From Xanthobacteraceae bacterium (GTDB lineage Bacteria; Pseudomonadota; Alphaproteobacteria; Rhizobiales; Xanthobacteraceae): a stretch of 64,000 bases of DNA. A model generated the notes under the pieces. The model did no database searches. It saw nothing but the letters and a program-made list of their open reading frames with translations, and was not told the origin of the DNA. Position 1 is the stretch's first letter. Every line of letters starts with the position of its first letter. Both the position numbers and the translations under genes were made by a program. Of the stretch, positions 25,129 through 33,839 are shown piece after piece. The stretch lies in assembly GCA_031291445.1 (NCBI GenBank), contig JARLJA010000056.1, positions 26,967 to 90,966 of the forward strand, in the 5' to 3' direction.

Positions 25129-26766
25129 ATGAAGGGATCGGATCTCCTGGTTGCCGCCCTGGAAAACGAGGGCGTTGATCGCATTTTCGGGGTTCCCGGC
25201 GAGGAGAACCTCGATGTGGTCGAAAGCCTTCGGCAGTCCTCCATCGAACTGGTCGTGACGCGCCACGAACAGCCGGCCGCCTTCCTGGCCGCCACCTATG
25301 GGCGGCTCACGGGAAAGCCGGGGGTGGCGCTCAGCACGCTCGGCCCGGGAGCACTCAACCTGGTCACCGGTGCCGCCTATGGCTTTCTCGGCGGCATGCC
25401 GATGGTGCTGATCACCGGTCAGAAGCCCATTCGTCAAAGCCGGCAGGCCCATTTCCAGATCGTTGACGTGGTCGGGGCGATGCGGCCGCTCACCAAGCAG
25501 TCCCAGCAGATCGTGAGCGCATCGAGCATTCCGACCCTGGTCCGAAACGCGTTTCGCATCGCCACCGAAGAACGCCCCGGTCCGGTGCATCTCGAATTGC
25601 CCGAAGACGTCGCGGCCGAGGAGGCCGGCGACGTCGCACTGGTGCCCCCCCATGCCGCGGACCTCCCGGTGCCGTCGACGGCCGACGTCAGGCGCGCGGC
25701 CGAGCTCATCCTGGCCGCCAGGTTTCCGCTGCTGATGTTCGGCGCCGGCGCAAGCCGTCCCCAGCTCGCGCCCGCATTGGCCGATTTCGTCCGCCGCGTC
25801 CGCATGCCGTTCTTCAACACCCAGATGGGAAAGGGAGCGGTCGGCGGCGCGTCGGAGTTCTATCTCGGCACCGCCGCCCTGAGCGAACGCGACTATGTCC
25901 ATCAGGCCATCGATCGCGCCGACGTCATTGTGACGATCGGGCACGAAACGGTCGAGAAGCCGCCGTTCCTCATGGCGCGCGGCCGGCACCAGGTCATTCA
26001 TGTCGGCTTTACGCCGGCGGCGGTCGAGGAGGTGTATTTTCCCCAGACGGAAATCATCGGCGACATCGCCCGAGGCCTCGACCTGCTTGCGGGCGAACTG
26101 CTGGAGGGCAGGCTGAAGATGAACCCGGACTGGGTCGCCCTGCGTCGGGATATTCTCGATCACATTACCGACCGCGAGGAGGAGGATCGCTTCCCCTTGA
26201 CCCCGCAACGCATCGTCCACGACGTCCGGAAAGTCATGCCGCCCGACGGAATCGTGGCGCTCGACAACGGCATGTACAAGATCTGGTTTGCGCGCAACTA
26301 TCGCACCGACGTCGCCAACACGCTTCTGCTCGACAATGCGCTGGCGACCATGGGAGCAGGTCTGCCGTCCGGCATGATGGCGGCCCTGCTTTATCCCGGA
26401 CGCCGCGTGCTGGTGGTCGCTGGCGACGGCGGGTTCATGATGAACAGCCAGGAGCTGGAGACCGCGCGGCGCCTGAAGCTGAACCTCGTGGTTCTCGTCA
26501 TCGAAGATCACGCCTACGGCATGATCCGCTGGAAGCAGGCCGTGGACGCAATGCCGGACTTTGGCCTCACCTTCGGCAATCCGGATTTCGTCGCCTACGC
26601 CGCCGCGTATGGCGCCCGCGGGCGGCGGGTCACGTCGGCTGCGGAACTGGCCCCGGCGCTGGAGGAGGCATTTTCGCAGGGCGGATTGCACGTGGTCGTC
26701 GTTCCGATCGACTACAGCGAGAACGTCCGGGTCCTGGTCGATGAACTCAGGCACATGCAGGACTAG
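25129..26766 (+). CDS. Thiamine-diphosphate-dependent enzyme, acetolactate synthase large-subunit type
   Basis: This is a cytoplasmic enzyme of 545 residues with the three-domain fold of the acetohydroxyacid synthase family. The catalytic glutamate is in VTRHEQPAAF (near residue 47). The ThDP/Mg motif begins GDGGFMMNSQELETA near 431 and ends VVLVIED instead of the usual NN, a variation seen in catabolic relatives. AGGAGG sits about 8 bases before the ATG. No small regulatory subunit (IlvH) follows, so this is more like catabolic acetolactate synthase or a related decarboxylase than the biosynthetic enzyme. The exact reaction is inferred. Confidence 0.85.
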   Translation: MKGSDLLVAALENEGVDRIFGVPGEENLDVVESLRQSSIELVVTRHEQPAAFLAATYGRLTGKPGVALSTLGPGALNLVTGAAYGFLGGMPMVLITGQKPIRQSRQAHFQIVDVVGAMRPLTKQSQQIVSASSIPTLVRNAFRIATEERPGPVHLELPEDVAAEEAGDVALVPPHAADLPVPSTADVRRAAELILAARFPLLMFGAGASRPQLAPALADFVRRVRMPFFNTQMGKGAVGGASEFYLGTAALSERDYVHQAIDRADVIVTIGHETVEKPPFLMARGRHQVIHVGFTPAAVEEVYFPQTEIIGDIARGLDLLAGELLEGRLKMNPDWVALRRDILDHITDREEEDRFPLTPQRIVHDVRKVMPPDGIVALDNGMYKIWFARNYRTDVANTLLLDNALATMGAGLPSGMMAALLYPGRRVLVVAGDGGFMMNSQELETARRLKLNLVVLVIEDHAYGMIRWKQAVDAMPDFGLTFGNPDFVAYAAAYGARGRRVTSAAELAPALEEAFSQGGLHVVVVPIDYSENVRVLVDELRHMQD

Positions 26767-27123
26767 ATGCGTGCAGGACAAGGCGGGACACCGGGGCCTC
26801 GCATCCATCACCGCTGCATCTGCATGATCCGGTCCATCGGCATCATGTTGGCGTTGAGAGTGGCCATGATCCACAGCGATCCACCGATCATACCTGAAGC
26901 CGGCGGGGCGGGAATTGTTCCAAATTGCGATTTTTGCCGCGATCGTGCGGCCTGACAAAAGTTGTGCCGCCACAAACTGGTTCGCTTGTCGGCATGCGCA
27001 CCTGGCGCCCGCGGAATGGGTTTCGGCCGTCGCCCTCAGGAACCGCAAGACCGCGACAGAACGAGCATCGCACAGCGTGCAGACAGGATTTCCCGTAAGG
27101 CAGACTGTCGGAGGATGTGGACC
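26767..27123. other. Intergenic region after the ThDP enzyme gene
   Basis: I see no convincing gene. A 27-codon open frame on the minus strand (26808-26891) encodes a Met-rich peptide (ANMMPMDRIMQMQR at its end) but has only a weak AGG one base before its start. The part around 26915-26975 is comparatively AT-rich and could hold the promoter of the small protein at 27124. Confidence 0.35.
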
Positions 27124-27288
27124 ATGAGCGTCGCTGCAACCAGGCTATTGGCCTTGATCGTGGTTGCACTGATCATCCTTCTCATCGTCGCCGAGTTTGG
27201 CCCGGCGGTGCGTCACGGCGAAGAGTTGGCCATATCCGATGAAAGACCGGCGCCGGAGTTCACGCTGGGGCCGCCGGGGCCGATGTAG
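27124..27288 (+). CDS. Small single-pass membrane protein (54 aa)
   Basis: This encodes 54 residues: a hydrophobic helix at about 6-24 (RLLALIVVALIILLIVAEF) and a short acidic, Pro-rich tail. GGAGG is eight bases upstream of the ATG at 27124, better placed than for the ATG at 27115. I do not recognise the family. The clear ribosome-binding site and the typical membrane pattern make it a likely gene of unknown function. Confidence 0.55.
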   Translation: MSVAATRLLALIVVALIILLIVAEFGPAVRHGEELAISDERPAPEFTLGPPGPM

Positions 27289-27540
27289 TGTCGTTCAAAC
27301 CTCAGCGGCACGCGCGGCCAAGCCGGCTCCGGGGCTGTGGTCCCCGCTGCATCCGACAGACGATCTCCGACTGCTTGTGCGGACGTCGCTGCACCTCCCG
27401 ATCCAAAGGTATACTGCCGACGACACCATCGGTGAATGGAAACGCGTTGGTGCGTACGGCATGTTCGACACGGGGCGACGGGCTGAACGGGATGTGTGAA
27501 CGAACCCGTGCCTCACAGGATTGTCGCGCAGGAGCCAGAC

Positions 27541-27981
27541 ATGCTGCTTCATCTGCCGATCGCCATGATGGCGATGCTTTCGCCTATTGCTGCTTCTGAC
27601 AAGGTGCCGGCGTTCAGTATCGTCAGCGAGTGCCGTTTTGAAAGCGAATCGACCGAGGCTTTCGAGCGCTGCTCGAAGGATGAAGCCGAGGCGTTTCAGG
27701 AGCTCCAGGAGCAGTGGGCGCAGTTTGTTGCCGCGGACAAGAGGACCTGCCTCACCGAGGTGACCTCCATCGGCGGGATCGCAAGCTACGTCGAGCTCCT
27801 GGTCTGCCTGACAATGGAAAGTGAGGTCCGCGCCGAGGAGAGCAAATCGCGCGAGTCGCCTGTAACCGGGAGGTCGCCGTCGATGGGACAGGTGCAGCCT
27901 GAACTGAGGGTCGGCGATGAGAGCGATCCGAGGCAAAGCCAGGAACCGGTCGACGCCCGGGCGGTCGACCGCCGCAATTGA
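27541..27981 (+). CDS. Hypothetical secreted protein (146 aa)
   Basis: This protein has a short signal peptide (LLHLPIAMMAMLSPIAASD) and a mature part with cysteines at SECRF, ERCSKDE, RTCLTEV and LVCLTME, likely two disulfides in the periplasm, within a mostly helical, acidic region. The last 45 residues are low-complexity and hydrophilic. I chose the ATG at 27541, with AGGAG six bases before it; a GTG at 27496 would place the signal peptide internally. I do not recognise a function. Small Cys-containing periplasmic proteins of this sort are common in Bradyrhizobium. Confidence 0.6.
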   Translation: MLLHLPIAMMAMLSPIAASDKVPAFSIVSECRFESESTEAFERCSKDEAEAFQELQEQWAQFVAADKRTCLTEVTSIGGIASYVELLVCLTMESEVRAEESKSRESPVTGRSPSMGQVQPELRVGDESDPRQSQEPVDARAVDRRN

Positions 27982-28011
27982 GGGCGAGCGGTGCCGGCAG
28001 GGAACGACTCC

Positions 28012-28575
28012 CTATCGTTCCGCGGGCCGCACCATGCCGCGCGACCTCGGCAGCGGATCGGCAACCGTTCCGATCGGCTCCATCGTCTTGTCGAAACGGA
28101 TGAATTCGTCGTCCGTGATCGCGCGTGGATTGAGGTTTTCGTCGGCGATGATGCCGTGCACGCGGCGGCGCTGCATCCCCATGTTGCCGCCGTCATAGAT
28201 CGGCAGCACCGAGGCCTCGCGCAGATACTTGCCGAAATTGTATACGGCGCCGGGCCGTCGAAGTTGGCGGTCCCGCCGGGACTTTCCGCAGCTTCACTCA
28301 CGGTCCAGCCGGCCAGGTACTCGCCGCGCGGATCGGTCGTGGCCGGCACCAACCACTGCTGCTTCTGCGTTCCGATCCGAACCAGACCAGTGGCATCAGG
28401 GCCAACCCGTCGACCAGCAGGATGGTGGCGAACCCCGGATCGCCTGAAAGGCCTTCTGCGGATCCGGATTCTCGTCAGCGGCGCTCACCAGCGGGGCGAG
28501 GATTTCATTGGCAAACCCGCGGGCGACGCGTTGCAGACGCCGCTGATATGAAGTCAGCGTGAAATCGATCGCCAT
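28012..28575 (-). pseudogene. Remnant of an acyl-CoA dehydrogenase gene (two deletions, frameshift)
   Basis: Reading the minus strand from the ATG at 28575 gives an N-terminus of an acyl-CoA dehydrogenase (MAIDFTLTSYQRRLQRVARG ... NPDPQKAFQAI) for about 45 residues. It then breaks and continues in another frame with ATILLVDGLALMPLVWFGSE, shifts frame again to WLVPATTDPRGEYLAGWTVSE and NFDGPAPY, and jumps to the C-terminal KYLREASVLPIYDGGNMGMQ, ending at a TAG at 28012. About 190 codons remain of an estimated 550-600. The FAD and catalytic core is lost. The order and direction of pieces match one ancestral gene, so this is decay in place rather than random similarity. Confidence 0.75.
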
Positions 28576-28599
28576 CTCGCCTCCGTCCTGATCCGCATC

Positions 28600-31461
28600 C
28601 TAACCCAGCGTCGCCAGCGTGCGTTTGGCAGCCGTGAGATCCACAGTGTCCAGACCTTCGGTGAATTGCCCGAACACGGGCTGCAGCAGCGCGCGGCCGC
28701 GTTCCGGTCGTCCCTGGCCGGAGAAGAGAGAGGCCAGATCGATGGCGGCCCGCAACTCCCATGCGCGCGCGCCCTGGCGCCGGCTGAGCTCGATCGACTG
28801 CGTGAAGAGCGCCTCCGCGTCGTCGGCGCGGGGCTTCGGCATCGACAGCAGAAGGCCGCCCTTCACCCGCAGCAGTTCCGGCATGTACACGGCATCGCCG
28901 TTTGTTTCCACGCGCTGGATCGTTTCGTCGATCAGCGCGACGGCTTCGGATTGCCGCCTCATCGCGCCAAGTCCTTGAGCGAGCGAGATGTCGAATTCCG
29001 TGGTGATCAGCTCGTAACGCACGGCGTGAATCTTCTTGAGCGACGCCCGCAAACTCTGGACGCCGTCCTCGGCCGCGCCCCAGCGGATGGCCAGCTCGGC
29101 TTTGCGGGCCTGTCCCACCGCGACGAGGGGTCCCAGCGAATAGGCCTCGGCCTGGGCGATGCAGGAGTCGATATAATCACCGGCGCTCCGGAGATCGCCA
29201 GTCCAGAGAAAAACCGATGCCGACCACGCCAGGACCACGACCAGCGACGCCGGATGATCCATCCGTTCGGCGTTTTCGATCGCCTGGTGCGCGCGCTCGA
29301 CGGCCCGGGTCGGATAGCCCTGCAGCCATAACGTTCGCGCCAGCGCGACGACGGCCCGATAGTGGCGATCGTAGGCCAGGTAGATGGAATTGATGTCCTG
29401 AGAAGGCGACCAGACCTGCAGCAACGCTTCCAGTTCGGTGCGCGCGCCCTCGAGGTCACCCTTCAGCAGGAGTGACCTGCCCAGAATCGAATGGGCCAGC
29501 GTGACGGCGGCCGAATCGTCGATGCGCTCGGCCAGCGTTCGGCAGCGGGAAGCGTATTCCAGGGCAATCGCGAAATTCGCGCAGCGGAAGTGGAACATGT
29601 GCAGCATGCCGAGCAATCCCGCCTGCTGAAGGGCGTCTTCCCGCTGCTCGGCGATCACGAGGCTTCTGTTCAAGGCGGCAAGCGCGCCGTCGCTTGCACC
29701 GTGCATCTGCATCAGCGCGATTCCCAGGCCCGCCTGAAGATGCATTTCCGCGCCCCCGCCGCGCGACCCGTCGTCGAGGACGAGAATCGCCCGTTCCGAC
29801 CAGTTGTGGCATTCCGCGAGCAGGGACATCGCCAGGAAAAAGGGGGCCGCGGCGGCGGCAAGTCGGACCCCGAATTGCGCATTGCCGTTGGCGCCAAAAC
29901 ACCATTCGAGGGCCGCTCGGACATTGTTGAGGCCGGCGAAGTAGGGCGCGCGCTCCTCCCCGTTCGACAGGTTCGACCATTCCGTGCCCGCCTGCTCGAG
30001 CCATCTCCGGTAGTAGCAGGCATGACGCACGGAGAGCTCGGCGAGCTCGGTGTCGCCGATGCTCATTTCGAGCGCATAGGCGCGAGTCGTGTCCAGAAGC
30101 CGATAGCGCATCATGGCGCCGATCGGGCGGGTCGCCACCATCGACTTGGCTACCAGGCTGTCGATGGTGCCAAACACCACCGCCTGATCGAGGGTCGCGC
30201 TGGTCACGACCGCCAGCGCCGCGTCGAGAGTGAAATGTCCGACGAACACGGCGAGCCGGCGCAGCACCAGGCGCTCGGTTTCGTCCAGCAGCCCGTAGCT
30301 CCAGTCCAGGGTGGCCTGCAGCGTCTTCTGGCGTGGCGGCGCGGTGCGCGGACCCAGCCAGAGCAGGGTCAGCCGCTGGTCGAGAAGGGCGGCGGTCTGC
30401 TGCAGGCCGTAGGCCTCGACCCGCCTTGCCGCGAGTTCGATCGCCAGCGCCACGCCGTCGAGCTTTCGGCAAATCCCAACCACGATGGCGGCTTCGGCGT
30501 CGCTGTAGTCCAGCTGCGCGCCGCTCGCGATCGCGCGCTCGACGAACAGCTTTGGCGCGGGGAACGCCTGCGCGACCGCCGCCGTGATTCCGGCGTCGTC
30601 CGGTGGACAGGCCAGCGGATCCAGCCTGTAGACGTGCTCGCCCTCGACCTGGAGCGTCTCGCGGCTGGTCGCCAGGATGTGCACCTGCAGCGCGGCGGCG
30701 TGGATTTGCGATGTCAGGGACGCTGCCGCTTCGATGACGTGCTCGCAGGTATCGAGGATCAGGAGAATTCGCTTGTCCCGCAGATAGGTGATCAGGCCGG
30801 GCGTCGGATCATCGGACTGGATCGACAGCCCCAGCATGGATGCGACCACCGTGGGCACCAGGTTGGGGTCGCTTATCATGCTGAGATCGGCGATGACGAC
30901 CGCGCCGGCAAAGGCCTCCATCAGATGATGTCCAACCGCGATCGCAACCGTCGTCTTGCCGACGCCGCCGGAGCCGACGATGGTGACGAAGCGCGTGGCG
31001 TTCACCCGGGCCGAAAGCTTGAGGATGTCGTCGTCGCGCCCGACCATCCCGATCAGGCGGCCAGGCAGATTGGCATGAGGAAAGCCGATCGACGCGGCCG
31101 CCGGCGCCCGCTCCTGTTCGATTGACCGTGAAATCGGGGCGACGAAACAGTAACCGCGTCCCGGCATGGTCGTGATGTATCGTGCGCCATCCTTTCCGTC
31201 GCCCAGCGCCTTGCGAAGGTTGGCAATGTGAAACCGCAGACTGCCTTCTTCCACGGTGACGTCGGGCCAAACGCGAGTCAGTAGATTGCCTTTGCTCACC
31301 ACCTCGTTGGGATTGGACAAAAGAGCAATCAGGATGTCGAGCGCCCTCGGGCTCAGGTCCACCGGACTGGCGCCGCCTCTTGTCAGAAGTCTTTCGTTCA
31401 AGATCAGGCTGAAAGGACCGAATGAAATGACCTCTTTGGCCTGCACCGGCGGTGTCATCAT
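28600..31461 (-). CDS. Winged-helix / ATPase / TPR transcriptional regulator
   Basis: This is a large cytoplasmic regulator of 953 residues. An OmpR/CadC-type winged helix occupies about residues 12-110 (LSPRALDILIALLSNP, GSLRFHIANLRKALG, ITTMPGRGYCF). A STAND-type ATPase follows, with Walker A GSGGVGKTT (163-171) and Walker B ILLILDTCEHV near 231. The rest, about 480-950, is helical TPR-like repeat. Proteins with this layout are signal-responsive activators that oligomerise with ATP, related to AfsR/MalT. No obvious target is adjacent: it faces a decayed acyl-CoA dehydrogenase gene downstream, and a histidine kinase gene lies upstream. Confidence 0.85.
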   Translation of the reverse strand: MMTPPVQAKEVISFGPFSLILNERLLTRGGASPVDLSPRALDILIALLSNPNEVVSKGNLLTRVWPDVTVEEGSLRFHIANLRKALGDGKDGARYITTMPGRGYCFVAPISRSIEQERAPAAASIGFPHANLPGRLIGMVGRDDDILKLSARVNATRFVTIVGSGGVGKTTVAIAVGHHLMEAFAGAVVIADLSMISDPNLVPTVVASMLGLSIQSDDPTPGLITYLRDKRILLILDTCEHVIEAAASLTSQIHAAALQVHILATSRETLQVEGEHVYRLDPLACPPDDAGITAAVAQAFPAPKLFVERAIASGAQLDYSDAEAAIVVGICRKLDGVALAIELAARRVEAYGLQQTAALLDQRLTLLWLGPRTAPPRQKTLQATLDWSYGLLDETERLVLRRLAVFVGHFTLDAALAVVTSATLDQAVVFGTIDSLVAKSMVATRPIGAMMRYRLLDTTRAYALEMSIGDTELAELSVRHACYYRRWLEQAGTEWSNLSNGEERAPYFAGLNNVRAALEWCFGANGNAQFGVRLAAAAAPFFLAMSLLAECHNWSERAILVLDDGSRGGGAEMHLQAGLGIALMQMHGASDGALAALNRSLVIAEQREDALQQAGLLGMLHMFHFRCANFAIALEYASRCRTLAERIDDSAAVTLAHSILGRSLLLKGDLEGARTELEALLQVWSPSQDINSIYLAYDRHYRAVVALARTLWLQGYPTRAVERAHQAIENAERMDHPASLVVVLAWSASVFLWTGDLRSAGDYIDSCIAQAEAYSLGPLVAVGQARKAELAIRWGAAEDGVQSLRASLKKIHAVRYELITTEFDISLAQGLGAMRRQSEAVALIDETIQRVETNGDAVYMPELLRVKGGLLLSMPKPRADDAEALFTQSIELSRRQGARAWELRAAIDLASLFSGQGRPERGRALLQPVFGQFTEGLDTVDLTAAKRTLATLG

Positions 31462-31687
31462 GGTGTCGTGTTCGTGCCCTGCCGCGTTCTGAAGCGCATT
31501 CTATGTGAGGGCCGGGTTCCAAGCCAATTGTAAAATACCAAAAAAATGGAACTGCGGTGCAAATCGTCTTACTGATGAATTGGAGGATGCGGGGGAAAGA
31601 TCGAGCTCCAGTACCTTGGGAAACCAACCGGTTGCACGCGCTGCCGATGGCCGCTTCGCGCCACTCTCCTCGCAGGGTATTGGCCAA

Positions 31688-33766
31688 TCAATCCAGCGAG
31701 GTATCGCTCAAAGGCAGCAGGAAGCTGAAGCGAGCTCCACCAAGCTCTGACTGGTTGTCCGCGCGAAGCTCGCCGCCGTGAGCTTCGACAATGGAACGGC
31801 AGACCGGAAGGCCCATCCCCATGCCCGAATCCTTTGTCGTGAAGAAGCTGCGGAACAGCTGGCCGAGCTTCTGCGGGTCGATTCCCGGCCCGCTGTCCTC
31901 GAACGTACACGAGATGCACGCCTCGGCGAGCTCCGTTCGAATGAGAAGTCTGCGCTGCGCCGATGCCGATTGCGTCATCGCCTGCACTGCGTTGATCGCA
32001 AGATTGACGATGACCTGTTGAAGCTGGACGCGGTCTCCGATCACCGGCGGGAGCGCCGGCGCCAGATCGAGGGAAACGGATACGGCGGTCGATTGCAGCT
32101 CGCTGCGAAGGAAGATGAGCGCTTCCTCGATGACGTTTCGCAGGGACAGCATCGTCTGTTGCGGAGGCTTCCCCGCGGCCATTGCGCGAATATGCGAGAT
32201 GATGTCGACGGCACGAGCCGCGTCATCGACGCTGCGCTCGATCAACTGGCGCGCCTTGGCTATGTCGGCAACGGGGCGATCCAGGTATCTGAGGCTGGTC
32301 TCGCTGTTCGTTCTTATGGCGGCCAACGGTTGGTTGATCTCATGAGCGATCGACGCGGCGAGCTCGCCGAGCATGGAAATCCGTGCTGCATGGGCGAATT
32401 CGGCGCGCAATTGCTGAATCGTCTCCTGGGCGCGGACTCGATCGGTGATGTCCACGATGCCATAGATCATCACGCTTTCATCCATCGGCCGAAGGTTGGC
32501 GGCCGTAAAGAGGACATCGACGGCCCGCCCATCCAGCGTGATCAATCTAGTCTCTTCCTGAAACGCGGTCGCCCCGCGAAAGCTCGACTCGATGGAGCGG
32601 CGAAATGTCCTGGGGCTGAGCTGCCAGAAATTGGCGCCGGAGCCCAGGAGTTGCTCGCGCCGGCTTGCGCCAAGCATCCTGACGGCTTGTTCGTTGGCTT
32701 CCTCGATGACGAGCGTGTCCATGGCCCGACCGAGAAAATCCTGATCCCGGTCCAGGTAGGTGCTGAGGTCCTTTACGCCGGCGGCACGCAGGCCATTGAA
32801 GATCTCCCTCAGATCGCGGCCGTCGAGCTTCATCATGGCGACCGGCATATGGTGAAAGAGGTGGCGATACCGCTGTTCGCTGTCACGCAGCGCGCGCTCG
32901 GACGTCTTGAGGTCCTCGATGTCGGTATTTGTCCCGTACCACGCGACGATGTTCGCGGCGTCGTCGCGCAGCGGGCTGGCGCGGAACAGAAACCATCGGT
33001 AGTCGCCGTCGAAGCGGCGTATGCGCGCTTCCATGTCGAGGCGCTGGCCGGACACCGGGCACGTCCGCCAGTACTCCGCAACGCCCTTGACGTCATCCGG
33101 ATGGATCGCCGATCCCCATCCCCAGCCGCGCGCCTCTTCGGCGGAGAGGCCGGTATATTCGAGCCAACGTTGGTTGATGAAGTCGCAGAAGCCATCGGGG
33201 CGGGTCGACCACGCGGGCATCGGAATTGCGTTGATGATTGTGCTGAGGTCGCGCTCGCTGGTTCGCGCCGCCTGCTCGGCACGCTTGCGATCATCGATGT
33301 CGACCAGCAGAACGTACCATCCGCAGATCCGGTTGACGGCGTTCGGTACCGGAAGGGCGCGCACCTGAAACCATCGATAAGCGCCATCGGCGCCGCGACA
33401 TCGGATTTCCGTATCGTAGGGAGTGCCGGTCGCGATGGATCGCCCGAGGGCGGAGGTGGCGCCGGCGCGGTCATCCGGATGAACCGCGCCATCGGTCATC
33501 CACGCCCGCAGTTCGGCCGGCGCCCTGCCGAAATATTCGACGAACTGCCGGTTGAAAAGCTCGAAGGCTCCGGTCGAACTCATGGTACATATGAGCCCCG
33601 GAATGCTGTCGAGGACGAGCCGAGGCTCGTCGGAAAGGCGTGCCTTCTTCGCGCCGGAGTGTGCCTCGCGCCGCCCCAGGAGCTTCGACTGATATCTGGA
33701 TATGCCGAGCTGTGAACGCCGCACCCACCGTGACACAGCCCCCGCGACTTTATCGAGGCGGTTCAT
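31688..33766 (-). CDS. PAS-domain sensor histidine kinase
   Basis: This is a 692-residue kinase without clear membrane helices, so it is probably cytoplasmic. Three PAS domains can be traced (about 45-165, 175-290 and 300-440, with IPGLICTMSSTGAFELFN, IPMPAWSTRPDGFCDFIN and MPVAMMKLDGRDLREIF). The phosphoacceptor box is LAASIAHEINQPLAAIRTN (near 475). ATPase boxes are NLAINAVQAM, FEDSGPGID and GMGMGLPVCRSIVEAHGG. The start is taken as ATG at 33766; a GTG at 33838 is possible. It lies 73 bp downstream of a second histidine kinase gene in the same direction, and no response regulator is next to either. Confidence 0.87.
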   Translation of the reverse strand: MNRLDKVAGAVSRWVRRSQLGISRYQSKLLGRREAHSGAKKARLSDEPRLVLDSIPGLICTMSSTGAFELFNRQFVEYFGRAPAELRAWMTDGAVHPDDRAGATSALGRSIATGTPYDTEIRCRGADGAYRWFQVRALPVPNAVNRICGWYVLLVDIDDRKRAEQAARTSERDLSTIINAIPMPAWSTRPDGFCDFINQRWLEYTGLSAEEARGWGWGSAIHPDDVKGVAEYWRTCPVSGQRLDMEARIRRFDGDYRWFLFRASPLRDDAANIVAWYGTNTDIEDLKTSERALRDSEQRYRHLFHHMPVAMMKLDGRDLREIFNGLRAAGVKDLSTYLDRDQDFLGRAMDTLVIEEANEQAVRMLGASRREQLLGSGANFWQLSPRTFRRSIESSFRGATAFQEETRLITLDGRAVDVLFTAANLRPMDESVMIYGIVDITDRVRAQETIQQLRAEFAHAARISMLGELAASIAHEINQPLAAIRTNSETSLRYLDRPVADIAKARQLIERSVDDAARAVDIISHIRAMAAGKPPQQTMLSLRNVIEEALIFLRSELQSTAVSVSLDLAPALPPVIGDRVQLQQVIVNLAINAVQAMTQSASAQRRLLIRTELAEACISCTFEDSGPGIDPQKLGQLFRSFFTTKDSGMGMGLPVCRSIVEAHGGELRADNQSELGGARFSFLLPLSDTSLD

Positions 33767-33839
33767 AGAACCTGTCTTTCGTAGACCTTGCGACGCTCGC
33801 GAAAGACTTCCGGTGGACAATTGCGGGTCGCCTTGCACG

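Noticed and set aside
26808..26891. 27-codon Met-rich frame on the minus strand
   Set aside because: Its start has only a weak AGG one base upstream and there is no supporting context; too short to call.
24817..27048. 743-codon minus-strand frame over the acetolactate synthase-like gene
   Set aside because: The plus-strand gene has a ribosome-binding site and ThDP motifs; the minus-strand product is His/Arg/Asp-rich noise.
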